Source: DASTCC01 sp035711465
Lineage (GTDB): Bacteria; Acidobacteriota; Vicinamibacteria; Vicinamibacterales; SCN-69-37
Direction of reading: 5' to 3'
DNA length: 26,046 nucleotides
Assembly: GCA_035711465.1 (NCBI GenBank)
Contig: DASTCC010000157.1
Coordinates: 1 to 26,046 of the forward strand
Positions 7,143-14,953 of this stretch are shown piece after piece. Under the pieces are notes generated by a model, which was not told the origin of the DNA, ran no database searches, and saw only the letters and a program-made list of their open reading frames with translations. The position numbers and the translations under genes were made by a program. The number at the start of each line of letters is the position of its first letter. The first letter of the stretch is position 1.

Positions 7143-7421
7143 CTAGTGCGCGCCGCCCTTCGCCGGCTCCCACGACAACGCGCCGGACGGGCATCGGTCG
7201 ACCTGCGTGACAATCGCCTTCGTGTCAGCGTGTTCGAGCTCGATCCAGGGGCGGCGGCGCGGGTTGAACACCGCCGGCAGTCCGCGCGCGCAGACGCCGG
7301 TGTGCTGACAGATCGCCGGCCGCCAGATCACGGTGACCTCGCCGTTCGAGTACTTCTTGATGTGGTCGTCGCCCATACTCCAGTCTACGCCGGGCCGGGC
7401 CGCGGCGCTCATCGACGACAT
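7143..7421 (-). CDS. divergent 4Fe-4S mono-cluster protein (Fer4_19-like)
   Basis: At most 92 aa. Residues from Lys22 to Trp84 match the small divergent ferredoxin-like family: Lys-Lys-Tyr-Ser-Asn-Gly-Glu, then Cys38-x5-Cys44-Ala-Arg-Gly-Leu-Pro-x-Val-Phe, Arg-Arg-Pro-Trp-Ile, and Cys77-Pro-Ser-Gly-Ala-Leu. It probably carries one Fe-S cluster and serves as an electron carrier or accessory subunit. The ATG at 7421 has no Shine-Dalgarno sequence. The inner ATG at 7376 would begin the protein just before the conserved domain. A TAGACT hexamer 5 nt upstream of 7376 could even drive a leaderless message, so 7376 may be the real start. It diverges from the LysR-type gene. Confidence 0.8.
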   Translation of the reverse strand: MSSMSAAARPGVDWSMGDDHIKKYSNGEVTVIWRPAICQHTGVCARGLPAVFNPRRRPWIELEHADTKAIVTQVDRCPSGALSWEPAKGGAH

Positions 7422-7483
7422 GAACAGAATTCATCAATAGGCGATGTCGCATGAGCGATAATACGAAGTCTGCGAGGCGCCCG

Positions 7484-8422
7484 ATGGACCTGGAAGTTCG
7501 CCACCTCCGTCTGGTTTCGACCATCGCCGACTGCGGCAGTCTGACCCGCGCCGGCGAACTGCTCCACCTCACCCAGTCGGCGCTCAGCCACCAGCTTCGC
7601 GACATCGAAGGCCGTCTCGGGACGAAGCTGTTCGACCGGCTCAACCGCCGGATGGTGGCGACGCCGGCCGGGCTTCGCCTGATCGACTCGGCGCGAACGG
7701 TCCTCGCCGAGCTCACGGTCGCCGAGGAGGAGATCCGCCGCGGCCTCCGGCCGGTGCCGCGCCGCCTCCGCATCAGCACGGAGTGCTACACCTGTTATCA
7801 CTGGCTGCCGCCGGTGATCCGCAAGCTGCGCGAACGCGACCCGTCGATCGAGATCGAGATCGACACCGACGCGACGACGACGCCGGTGTCGGCGCTCCAG
7901 GCCGGAACGCTCGACGTCGCCTTCATGTACTCGCCGGTCCGCCAGCGCGGCCTGATCTCGCGGATGATCCTCGAGGACGAGATGATGCTGCTCGTCCACG
8001 CCGATCACCCGCTCGCGGCCCGCCCCTTCGTCCGCCTCTCGGATTTCCGGCAGCTGCGGCTGTTCACCTACTCGCCGCGCAAGGAGAGCTACTTCGTCAA
8101 CATCACGCTGCGCCGCGCCGGCGTCGCCCCCGAAGCGGTGCAGCCGGTGCGGATCACCGAAGCGGTCGTCGAGCTGGTCCGCGCCGGGCTCGGCGCCGCC
8201 GTGCTCGCCAACTGGGCGGTGAAGCAGTACGTCGAACGGTCGACCGACCTCCGTGCGATTCGTATCACCCCGAGAGGTCTGCCGCGGCGCTGGAATGCGG
8301 TCTATCCGAAGCGGCACGAAGGACTGCCGCATCTCGAGTCGTTCCTGACACTCGTGGCCACCAACGGCCCCAAGGACACGGTCTCGCCGCTCCGCCCGGT
8401 GGCTCGCACGAAGGTGGGCTAG
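7484..8422 (+). CDS. LysR-family transcriptional regulator, MetR-like
   Basis: 312 aa. The N-terminal winged HTH (residues 3-60) has the recognition region around Thr-Gln-Ser-Ala-Leu-Ser-His-Gln-Leu (30-38). The effector domain opens with Ser-Thr-Glu-Cys-Tyr-Thr-Cys-Tyr-His-Trp-Leu-Pro-Pro (98-110). From memory this parallels E. coli MetR (IECHSCIQWLTP), so homocysteine or a related thiol is a possible co-inducer (inference). The ATG at 7484 is preferred because GAGG lies 6 nt upstream and MetR-type proteins begin at this point; an ATG at 7451 would add 11 residues. The 4Fe-4S gene lies head to head, so it is a plausible target. No methionine genes are visible in the window. Confidence 0.9.
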   Translation: MDLEVRHLRLVSTIADCGSLTRAGELLHLTQSALSHQLRDIEGRLGTKLFDRLNRRMVATPAGLRLIDSARTVLAELTVAEEEIRRGLRPVPRRLRISTECYTCYHWLPPVIRKLRERDPSIEIEIDTDATTTPVSALQAGTLDVAFMYSPVRQRGLISRMILEDEMMLLVHADHPLAARPFVRLSDFRQLRLFTYSPRKESYFVNITLRRAGVAPEAVQPVRITEAVVELVRAGLGAAVLANWAVKQYVERSTDLRAIRITPRGLPRRWNAVYPKRHEGLPHLESFLTLVATNGPKDTVSPLRPVARTKVG

Positions 8423-8435
8423 GCCTGGACGCGCT

Positions 8436-10901
8436 CTACTCCGTCTGCCGGAGCGCCGTCAGCGGATCGAGCCTTGCCGCGCGGCGCGCGGGCAGGACGC
8501 TGGCGGCGATCGCGACGAGAACGAGGGCGCCGGTCGCGCCAGCGAAGGCGAGCGCGTCCAGAGACGTCGTGCCGTAGAGCTGGCTGGCGAGCACGCGGGT
8601 GCCGGCGACGGCAGCGAGCAGTCCTGCGACCGCGCCCGCGGCGAGCGGGACCAGACCGCTGGCGAGAACGAGGCGCGCCGCGAGCAGCGGCGTCGCGCCC
8701 ATGGCCGCCCGCAGACCGATCTCCGGCGTGCGCCGCGACACGCCATGCGTCAACACCGCGAAGAGACCGACGCCGGTCAGCGCCAGCGCGCTGGTCGAGA
8801 ACGCGACGATCAGCACCGCGTAGAAGCGTGACGGCGCGTATTCGAGCGCCAGCTCGTCGGTCATCGTGCCGGTCCAGTGCACGGCCGAGGCCGGCGCCAT
8901 CGCGTTGATGACGCGGCGGAGCGGATCGATCGCCGCCGCCGGGTCGCCGCTGACGCGCACGCCGATCGACACCTGCCGCACCGGCATCGCCTCGAGCGGC
9001 ACGTAGACATCGAGCCGCGCGGCGCGGGCGTCGGTCGGGTCGCCGTAGCGGATGTAGCGCCGCGTTTCCTGTTCGCCGAGCCCGTCGTAGGCGACGTCGC
9101 CGACGACGCCGACGACGCGATACGCGCCGGCGAGCGGATCCTGCATCGGCATGGCACTCGCCAGGCGTACCTCGCGATCGACCGCCCGGGCCGGGCCGCC
9201 GAGCCGATCGGCCATCGATTGGCTGATGATCGCGACGCGGCCATCGCCCGAACGCAGCGCCCGTCCGGCGACGAGCGGGATGTCGAGCGTTGCGAGCACC
9301 TGATCGTCAATCGCATGGATGCCGACGTCGAAGCCACGGTCGTTCGGCGTCTGGATCTCCGGCACGTGCAGCCGCATGTGATCCGGATCCCAGGGCGGCA
9401 GCGTCGGCGAAACGAGTCCGACCGTCTCGACGCCGGGCTGCGCGCGCAGTTCGGACCGGAGACGGTCGTAGAACGCGCGGACGTCCGCCGCCGCGCGCGC
9501 GTCCTGCGCGCTCAGCGTGACAGCCAGACGCGCGATGCCCTCGACGCGATACCCGAGCGTCGTCGTCTCCAGCGCCTGCCAGGATCGCAGCAACAGGCCG
9601 CCGACGACGAGCAGCACGAGCGTGAGCGCGGTCTCGATGGCGACGAGCAAGCTGCCCCACCGCCGTTCGCCGCGCGCGCCGACGCTCCCCCGGCCGCCGC
9701 CACGCAGGGCGTCAATCGGATCGACGCGGCTGCCGGTGACGGCGGGCCAGACGCCGGCGGCCAGGCCGGTCGCGGCGATCACCGCGAGCGCCACGGCAAG
9801 CGCCACCGGATCCGTGTCGATTCGCAGGTAGGACGGCAGCGTGACCGGCGACAGCGTGAGGAACGCGCGCAGCAACGGTCCGGCGAGCGCAATGCCGAGC
9901 AGACCGCCAGCAGCGACGATGACCAGCGCTTCGGCGAGGAGCTGCGCGATCAGATCCGCGCGCCGGCCGCCGAGACTCGTGCGGACCGCGAACTCGCGCT
10001 TGCGATCGACGACGCGCGTCAGGAGCAGACCGGCGACGTTGACGGAGGCGACGACGAGGAGCAAACCCGCGGCGCCGAGGAGCAGCCAGCCGCCGCGCCG
10101 CAGCCCGGCGCGCCAGTTCTCCCCCATCGGCTCGACGTCGAGCGAGAGCCGATCGTAGATGGCGCCGTGCGCCTGTTTCAGCCGGATGGTGAGCGCCGCC
10201 GCTTCGCCGCGCGCGGCGTCGATCGCGACGCCGTCGCGCAGCCGCGCGATCGCCCAGGTATAGCGCGCGAGTCGATCGGTCGTGTAGCGGACGGGCTCGT
10301 AGCGCGCCAGCGGAATCCAGAACTCGACCTGATCGTCCTCGACCGAGCCCGCAAACCCCGACGCGGTGACACCGACGATGGTGTAGGTCGCGTTCGCGGT
10401 ACGTATGGTGCGGCCGACGACATCCGCCGCCGCGCCGAATCGCGTCACCCAGGTGGCGTGACTGATCACCATCGCCGCCGGCGCGTCGGGCGCCGAATCC
10501 GCGGGTCCGAGCGCACGGCCGATCGGCGTCGTAATCGCGAGCGTCTCGAAGTAGTGCGGCGGCACGCCCTCGCCTCGCATGCGCTCAGTGCGGCCGCCGA
10601 GATCGGCGATCACCCTGACGCGTGAGGTGCCGAGCAGCGTGTCGAACGACTGCAGCGTCGCGAGATCGGCGAGGTCGGGAATCGACACCGACACGCGCGG
10701 ATTGCCGCCGCCGTCCTCTCTGAACCAGATGCGCACGAGCCGGTCGGCATCCGGAAACGGCAGCGGCCGCAGGAGCGCGGCGTGAACGAGGGTGACGACC
10801 GCGGCGGTGGCAGCGGCGCCGAGCGCGATGCAGGCGATCGCCGCGCAGGCCAGTCGGGGATGCCGGCGGATCTGCCGGAGGGCCGAGGTCAGCGCGACCA
10901 C
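8436..10901 (-). CDS. ADOP-like ABC transporter permease (MacB/FtsX fold), short form
   Basis: 821 aa with the duplicated MacB-periplasmic-core/FtsX arrangement: TM helix at about 18-41, first periplasmic domain at about 45-260, three FtsX helices at about 270-390. A linking helix follows at about 417-438, then a second periplasmic domain at about 450-650 and three FtsX helices at about 690-808. Such permeases would move or release substrates by mechanotransmission. No ABC ATPase is in the window, as usual for these 'orphan' permeases. Unlike the 896-aa homologue further on, it lacks the cytoplasmic N-terminal segment of about 75 residues (Glu/Arg-rich, 'ARGMSP'-type) and has no PadR partner. 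The start is GTG, 3 nt after the stop of the rhodanese gene, so it is almost certainly co-transcribed with it. Confidence 0.9.
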   Translation of the reverse strand: MVALTSALRQIRRHPRLACAAIACIALGAAATAAVVTLVHAALLRPLPFPDADRLVRIWFREDGGGNPRVSVSIPDLADLATLQSFDTLLGTSRVRVIADLGGRTERMRGEGVPPHYFETLAITTPIGRALGPADSAPDAPAAMVISHATWVTRFGAAADVVGRTIRTANATYTIVGVTASGFAGSVEDDQVEFWIPLARYEPVRYTTDRLARYTWAIARLRDGVAIDAARGEAAALTIRLKQAHGAIYDRLSLDVEPMGENWRAGLRRGGWLLLGAAGLLLVVASVNVAGLLLTRVVDRKREFAVRTSLGGRRADLIAQLLAEALVIVAAGGLLGIALAGPLLRAFLTLSPVTLPSYLRIDTDPVALAVALAVIAATGLAAGVWPAVTGSRVDPIDALRGGGRGSVGARGERRWGSLLVAIETALTLVLLVVGGLLLRSWQALETTTLGYRVEGIARLAVTLSAQDARAAADVRAFYDRLRSELRAQPGVETVGLVSPTLPPWDPDHMRLHVPEIQTPNDRGFDVGIHAIDDQVLATLDIPLVAGRALRSGDGRVAIISQSMADRLGGPARAVDREVRLASAMPMQDPLAGAYRVVGVVGDVAYDGLGEQETRRYIRYGDPTDARAARLDVYVPLEAMPVRQVSIGVRVSGDPAAAIDPLRRVINAMAPASAVHWTGTMTDELALEYAPSRFYAVLIVAFSTSALALTGVGLFAVLTHGVSRRTPEIGLRAAMGATPLLAARLVLASGLVPLAAGAVAGLLAAVAGTRVLASQLYGTTSLDALAFAGATGALVLVAIAASVLPARRAARLDPLTALRQTE

Positions 10902-10904
10902 GCG

Positions 10905-11804
10905 CTACTTGTCCTTCTTGACCGTCGTCACCGGCAGATTGCGGCGCGACCAGTCCTCGAACGAGCCGTCGTAGAGCAACACCGGATAACCGAGCGAACG
11001 GGCCGCGAACAGCATCGCGGTGGCCTGCTGGCCGATGTGGCAGTAGCCGATGACGGTGTCGCCCGGCTTGACGCCGGCCTTCGCGAACGCGGCTTCCAGA
11101 TCGGCTTTCGGCTTCAGCTGCTGATTCTCGTCGACGAGCGAGACGTACGGGACGCTGACCGCGCCGTCGATGTGCCCGGTCTTGTGCGGCGCCGCCTGCC
11201 CGCCGCCCGTCTGCGCGCCGCTGTAGAACGCGTCGGTGCGGCCGTCGACGACCGTGACGTTCGGCTGCTTCATGCGCGCGACGACGTCGTCGGCGGTAAT
11301 CACGAGCGGCCGCGTCTTCAGCGGCGAGAGCGAGCCGGCCCTCGGCGCCGGCACCTCGGTCGTCACCGGATGGCCGCCCTTCGTCCAGGCCGTCATCCCG
11401 CCATCGAGCAGCGTCGCCCGATCGCCCAGGCCAAAGGTATCGAGGGCGAAGATGATTCGCGTCGCCTGCGTGATCCCGGCTCCGGTGAACGCGACGACAA
11501 TGCGCGAGTTGTCGGAGACGCCGAGCGACGCCAGCTTCTGACGGAAATCCTCCGCCGGCATCATCTCGAGCGTCAGACCGCCGTCGACGCGCGGCGCCGC
11601 CATGTCGTTGAGCGCGACGTGGCGCGCGCCCGGAATGTGCGCGGCGTCGTAGTCGGCCTTCGGCCCGACGTGAAGGACGACGAGGTCCGGATCGGCAAGA
11701 TGCTGCGCCAGCCACGCGGGCGTCGTCAGCATCGACTCGCGCTGCGCGAAGACAGCAGACGGAAACATCAACAAAGCGGCGACGAGCGACCAGGCGATGC
11801 GCAT
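10905..11804 (-). CDS. exported sulfurtransferase with two rhodanese domains
   Basis: 299 aa. A signal peptide (hydrophobic residues 5-17, Ala-Val-Phe-Ala-Gln cleavage at 17-21) directs it to the periplasm. Two rhodanese domains follow (about 26-148 and 165-292). The second carries the active-site loop Cys255-His-Ile-Gly-Gln-Gln-Ala-Thr. In the first, the equivalent loop reads Phe-Thr-Gly-Ala-Gly-Ile-Thr and has no Cys, so it is structural, as is common in two-domain thiosulfate or mercaptopyruvate sulfurtransferases. The ATG at 11804 has GAGGG about 7 nt upstream and a TAGACT -10-like box at 11830-11825. The frame is open further upstream, but only because it reads the nonamer array as (Val-Val-Pro)n. 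It is followed after 3 nt by the ADOP-like permease. Confidence 0.9.
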   Translation of the reverse strand: MRIAWSLVAALLMFPSAVFAQRESMLTTPAWLAQHLADPDLVVLHVGPKADYDAAHIPGARHVALNDMAAPRVDGGLTLEMMPAEDFRQKLASLGVSDNSRIVVAFTGAGITQATRIIFALDTFGLGDRATLLDGGMTAWTKGGHPVTTEVPAPRAGSLSPLKTRPLVITADDVVARMKQPNVTVVDGRTDAFYSGAQTGGGQAAPHKTGHIDGAVSVPYVSLVDENQQLKPKADLEAAFAKAGVKPGDTVIGYCHIGQQATAMLFAARSLGYPVLLYDGSFEDWSRRNLPVTTVKKDK

Positions 11805-11841
11805 CTCGAATCCCTCTTGTCGACAGTCTACAACGAGACGG

Positions 11842-11922
11842 GGTACGACGGGTACGACGGGTACGACAGGTACGACAGGTACGACAGGTACGACAGGTAC
11901 GACGGGTACGACAGGTACGATC
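11842..11922. repeat. nonamer tandem array GGTACGACR, 9 copies
   Basis: Nine consecutive 9-bp units GGTACGACG/GGTACGACA; the last is GGTACGATC. It lies just upstream of the rhodanese promoter region. Units of the reverse complement form a second array at 11995-12050, with 72 bp between the two. The period of 9 keeps any reading frame open, which produces a spurious (VVP)n N-terminal extension of the rhodanese frame. Confidence 0.95.
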
Positions 11923-11994
11923 GGTCCGTTCCGACATGTCCGCATCTGGACGAGGCGAGAGCAGCCGCCACTAGCAAGAACCCGCTCTTCGTAC

Positions 11995-12050
11995 TGTCGT
12001 ACCCGTCGTACCCGTCGTACCTGTCGTACCTGTCGTTACCCGTCGTTACC
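11995..12050. repeat. inverted partner array YGTCGTACC, 6 copies
   Basis: Four 9-bp units YGTCGTACC are followed by two 10-bp variants YGTCGTTACC. This is the reverse complement of the array at 11842-11922. The pair could fold into a long hairpin in RNA or extrude as a cruciform. The last unit runs into the 3' end of the neighbouring minus-strand gene and supplies its TAA stop (12048-12046). Confidence 0.9.
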
Positions 12051-12471
12051 CGTTAAGAAGTGCTGCAACTCGTCCCGCCGCCACAACCACCTCAGGACTG
12101 TCCTGGAGCGCCCGGCGGTACTCGGAATGGAACACGTCGCCGGCGACCTGGCCGTTGAGCAGGCGGCGGACCTGGTCGAGCAGCATCGTCAGGTCGTCGG
12201 GGTTGCGGAGCTTGTCGTCGAACATCCACTCGTCGAGATGGACGATGAGCTGGGCCATCGGCCGCAGCCAGGCGAAGAACGGGTCCTGCATCAGCAGTTG
12301 CAGCGCGTGATGCGACGACTCGATTTTGCCGCGCGACTGCTCGTAGCGGCCGCGTTCGGTGTCGATCAGGACTTTGTGCAGCGCCAGCACCGCATTGCGC
12401 ACCGCGCGCAGCCGCGCCTCGGCCTGCGCGGCGTTGATCGACGACGGCTTGTCAGGGTTGGGACGATTCAC
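12046..12471 (-). CDS. small conserved-looking protein of unknown function
   Basis: 141 aa; I cannot name a family. It looks soluble and almost entirely helical, without signal peptide or TM segment. Notable stretches are an Arg/Ala-rich helix (about 16-45), an amphipathic core rich in His, Trp and Phe (about 55-90, including DPFFAWLRPMAQLIVHLDEWMF) and an Arg-rich C-terminal helix. The GTG at 12471 is chosen because AGGAG lies 9 nt upstream; a TTG at 12495 is also in frame but has no ribosome site. The last codons and the stop lie inside the nonamer array, so the natural C-terminus may have been altered by array insertion. It follows the PQQ dehydrogenase on the same strand but is separated from it by strong hairpins. 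Confidence 0.7.
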   Translation of the reverse strand: MNRPNPDKPSSINAAQAEARLRAVRNAVLALHKVLIDTERGRYEQSRGKIESSHHALQLLMQDPFFAWLRPMAQLIVHLDEWMFDDKLRNPDDLTMLLDQVRRLLNGQVAGDVFHSEYRRALQDSPEVVVAAGRVAALLNG

Positions 12472-12499
12472 GAATACGCGCTCCTGCGACCGCAATTTA

Positions 12500-12619
12500 G
12501 AACTTAGAACTTCGAACTCAGAACTTCAAACCGAAAAACAAAACTCGGAGCCCGGACCGTTCCCGGTCCAGAGCTCCGAGTTCCGAAGTTCCAAGTTCTG
12601 AGTTCTAAGTTCCGAGTTC
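12500..12619. repeat. head-to-head heptamer arrays around a hairpin
   Basis: The left arm is four units GAACTYN (12500-12527). The right arm is five contiguous units NRAGTTC (12585-12619), plus one more (12577-12583) offset by 1 bp. The arms are reverse complements; for example, the 13 bases AAGTTCTGAGTTC of the right arm have an exact inverted match in the left arm. Between them sits the 14-bp stem-loop listed next. The whole 120-bp block fills the gap between two co-directional genes. Confidence 0.9.
12544..12580. terminator. strong stem-loop in the centre of the heptamer block
   Basis: CTCGGAGC (12544-12551) pairs with GCTCCGAG (12573-12580), and GGACCG (12554-12559) with CGGTCC (12564-12569). 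The tetraloop is TTCC, with a small 2x3 internal loop. It is a stable GC-rich stem downstream of the PQQ dehydrogenase. It has no adjacent T-run, so it could be a factor-assisted terminator or a structural part of the repeat. Confidence 0.5.
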
Positions 12620-12639
12620 AGTGACGCACAGCGTCACTG
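12619..12639. terminator. perfect hairpin spanning the stop codon of the PQQ dehydrogenase
   Basis: CAGTGACGC-ACA-GCGTCACTG is a perfect 9-bp stem with a 3-nt loop. The TGA stop of the dehydrogenase (12636-12634) lies within one arm, so termination or mRNA 3'-end protection is a reasonable guess. Confidence 0.5.
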
Positions 12640-14949
12640 CCCTCCACCCTGCCGCGTCGTCGGCGACGGCAGCGTCAGCGCGACGAGCGAGGTGTTCGCG
12701 CCATTGCCGGTCGCGAAGACGATGTACTGCTTGCCCTTGTGCATGAAGGTCATCGGCACCGCGCTCGTGCGGTTCGGGATCTTCACGGTCGCGATCTCCT
12801 TGCCGGTGGTCTTGTCGACGGCGTAGAGCATCGGCTCGACGCCGGGCGCCGCGCCGCTGCGGCCGGTGCCGTAAATCACGAGCGACTTGGTCGTGATGAC
12901 CTGCGCCTGCCGGCCCGGGGCGGTCGGGGGCAACGTGACGCCGGCGAAGATCGGATCGGTCGACGTCTGCGGTACTAGCTTGCCGCCGACGGGAATCCAC
13001 CACGTCTTGTCACCGGTCTTGAGGTCGTAGGCCGTGATGCCGCCGAGCTCTCGCGGCTTCAGAATCGAAACACCGCCACAGGACGACGTGCCCGGTCGGG
13101 CAGTGGCGACATCGGCGCAGGCGATGCCACCACGGCCGCCGCCCCGACCACCACCGCCGGCGCCGCGTCCGCCGCCACCCGCGCCGCGTCCCGCCGCAGC
13201 CGCGGGCGGCTGATAGCCTGGCGGGGGCGGCGGCGCACCGATGGCGCCGCAGCTGTTGCGCGGCGTGCTGTAGTCGAACTCCGAGCACGGGTTCTTTTCG
13301 ACATCGATCGTGCCGAGCAGCGACTGCGAGGCGACGTAGATCATCCCCGTCTCGGGATCGATCGTCGCGCCGCCATCGATGTTCACGCCGCCGCTCGCGC
13401 CCGGTGCGTACCAGGAGCACTCGAAGCCGAGCTTCGACGTGCCGTCACCCGGCGAGGCCGGGATGTAATACGGGCCCATCCGGCACTTCTTCGCCAGCGT
13501 CAGCGCCGCTTCCTTGATCGCCGGTGTGTAATCGATGAGGTCGTCTTCCTCGAGCCCCATGTGCGCGTACGGCGCGGGCTTGCTCGGGATCGGCTGCGTC
13601 GGCGAGGTCTGCTCGCCCTTGACCTCGCTCTGCGGCACCGGCGTCTCGACGATCGGCCAGATCGGCTGACCGGTCTCGCGATCGAAGACGTAGAGCCAGC
13701 CCTGCTTGGTCGGCTGCGCGATGATCTTGCGCGGCTTGCCGTCGATGGTCACGTCCATCAGGTTCGGCGCCATCGGCGTGTCGTAGTCCCAGATGTCGTG
13801 ATGGACCATCTGGAAGTGCCACTTGCGCTTGCCGGTCTTCACGTCGAGCGCGACGATCGAGTTGCCGAAGAGGTTGTCGCCGGGGCGGTGGCCGCCGTAC
13901 TCGTCCATCAGCGGCATGCCGACGGGAATGTAGACGAGCCCCAGATCCGGATCGGCCGAGTACGGCGCCCAGGCGTCGTTCTTGCCGACGCCGAACGTCC
14001 CCGGCGCCGATCCGTTCTTCCAGGTCTCGGCGCCGAACTCGCCCTTCTGCGGGATCAGGTTGAACTTCCAGAGCTGCTTGCCGGTGCGCACGTCGAAGCC
14101 GCGGATGTAGCCGGGCACATGCCGCGCGCGCGTCGGGTAGTAGCCGTGAATCGACGAGTTGCCGACGATGGCGACGTCGCCGACGATCATCGCCGGCGAG
14201 CTCGCGGCGATGAGGCCGTACTTCTCGGGGTCGATGCCGATCGTGCCGTCGGCGCCGATCTTCTTCACCGGATCCCAGCCCTCACCAGGCTTCGCCCGGC
14301 GCGGCGGCGCCTCGTCGCTGATCACGAGCGGACCGGGATCGTCCACGGCCCAGGGCACCAGTTCGAGACCGAGCCCGTCCATCAGATCGACGACGCCGTC
14401 CTTGCCGAACTTCGGATCGGGACGTCCGGTCTTCGCGTCGAGCGCGACCAGGTGATAGCCGGGCGTGATGGTGATGATGCGTTCGCTGGTGCCGTCGGTC
14501 CAGTAGGCGAGGCCGCGGCCGGCGAACTGGCGCGGCGCCTTCTGATAGCGCAGGCCCTCCTCGAGGCGGTACATCCACAGCGTCTCGCCCGTCTCCGGAT
14601 CGATCGCCGCGGTGATGCGCCGCGTCGTCGCCACCGTGAAGAGGCGGCCGTTGGCGTAGAGCGGCGTGGTCCGGTAGTACTCGTCGCTGCCGAACGCGCC
14701 GGCCTTCCATTCCCAGGCAACCTGGAGGTTGCCGAAGTTGGAGGCGTTGATCTGATCGAGCGGTGAGTAGCGCGAGCTCCAGGCGTCGCCGCCCCAGTAG
14801 CGCCACTCGCCCGGCGCGTTGCCGCGCACGAGCGACTGTCCCTGCGCCGACGGGGCGTTGTTGCCTCCCACGGCGAGCACGCCGAACAGCACCGCGCACG
14901 TAAACACGGACACGATGGCAGAACGTCTCACGGTCTCTCCTCGGGCCAT
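12634..14949 (-). CDS. PQQ-dependent dehydrogenase (quinoprotein), periplasmic
   Basis: 771 aa. An Arg-containing signal peptide is followed by a beta-propeller of quinoprotein repeats. Typical pieces are Trp-Arg-Tyr-Trp-Gly-Gly-Asp...Arg-Tyr-Ser-Pro-Leu near residue 50, several Ala-Leu-Asp-x-x-Thr-Gly-x-x-x-Trp blade motifs, and His-His-Asp-Ile-Trp-Asp-Tyr-Asp in the middle. It would oxidise an alcohol or sugar with PQQ and pass electrons to a cytochrome. The substrate cannot be told from the sequence. There is no fused heme domain; the small cytochrome c encoded 4 nt upstream is the likely acceptor. Odd: a Gly/Arg-only low-complexity insert at residues about 584-611 inside the propeller. 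Two starts are possible: ATG at 14949, or GTG at 14931 with GAGGAG 6 nt upstream. Confidence 0.92.
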   Translation of the reverse strand: MARGETVRRSAIVSVFTCAVLFGVLAVGGNNAPSAQGQSLVRGNAPGEWRYWGGDAWSSRYSPLDQINASNFGNLQVAWEWKAGAFGSDEYYRTTPLYANGRLFTVATTRRITAAIDPETGETLWMYRLEEGLRYQKAPRQFAGRGLAYWTDGTSERIITITPGYHLVALDAKTGRPDPKFGKDGVVDLMDGLGLELVPWAVDDPGPLVISDEAPPRRAKPGEGWDPVKKIGADGTIGIDPEKYGLIAASSPAMIVGDVAIVGNSSIHGYYPTRARHVPGYIRGFDVRTGKQLWKFNLIPQKGEFGAETWKNGSAPGTFGVGKNDAWAPYSADPDLGLVYIPVGMPLMDEYGGHRPGDNLFGNSIVALDVKTGKRKWHFQMVHHDIWDYDTPMAPNLMDVTIDGKPRKIIAQPTKQGWLYVFDRETGQPIWPIVETPVPQSEVKGEQTSPTQPIPSKPAPYAHMGLEEDDLIDYTPAIKEAALTLAKKCRMGPYYIPASPGDGTSKLGFECSWYAPGASGGVNIDGGATIDPETGMIYVASQSLLGTIDVEKNPCSEFDYSTPRNSCGAIGAPPPPPGYQPPAAAAGRGAGGGGRGAGGGGRGGGRGGIACADVATARPGTSSCGGVSILKPRELGGITAYDLKTGDKTWWIPVGGKLVPQTSTDPIFAGVTLPPTAPGRQAQVITTKSLVIYGTGRSGAAPGVEPMLYAVDKTTGKEIATVKIPNRTSAVPMTFMHKGKQYIVFATGNGANTSLVALTLPSPTTRQGGGQ

Positions 14950-14953
14950 GGCG

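Noticed and set aside
7451..7483. Earlier ATG for the LysR regulator
   Set aside because: It has no ribosome site, whereas the ATG at 7484 has GAGG 6 nt upstream and matches the usual LysR N-terminus.
8877..10625. 582-aa plus-strand ORF opposite the short ADOP permease
   Set aside because: It is extremely Arg/Asp/Gln-rich and lacks hydrophobic structure; the minus strand has both MacB cores and the FtsX helices.
11805..11945. 47-residue (VVP)n N-terminal extension of the rhodanese
   Set aside because: It is only the translated nonamer array; the ATG at 11804 has a ribosome site and starts a textbook signal peptide.
13561..14766. 401-aa plus-strand ORF inside the PQQ dehydrogenase
   Set aside because: Antisense shadow; the quinoprotein blade motifs are on the minus strand.
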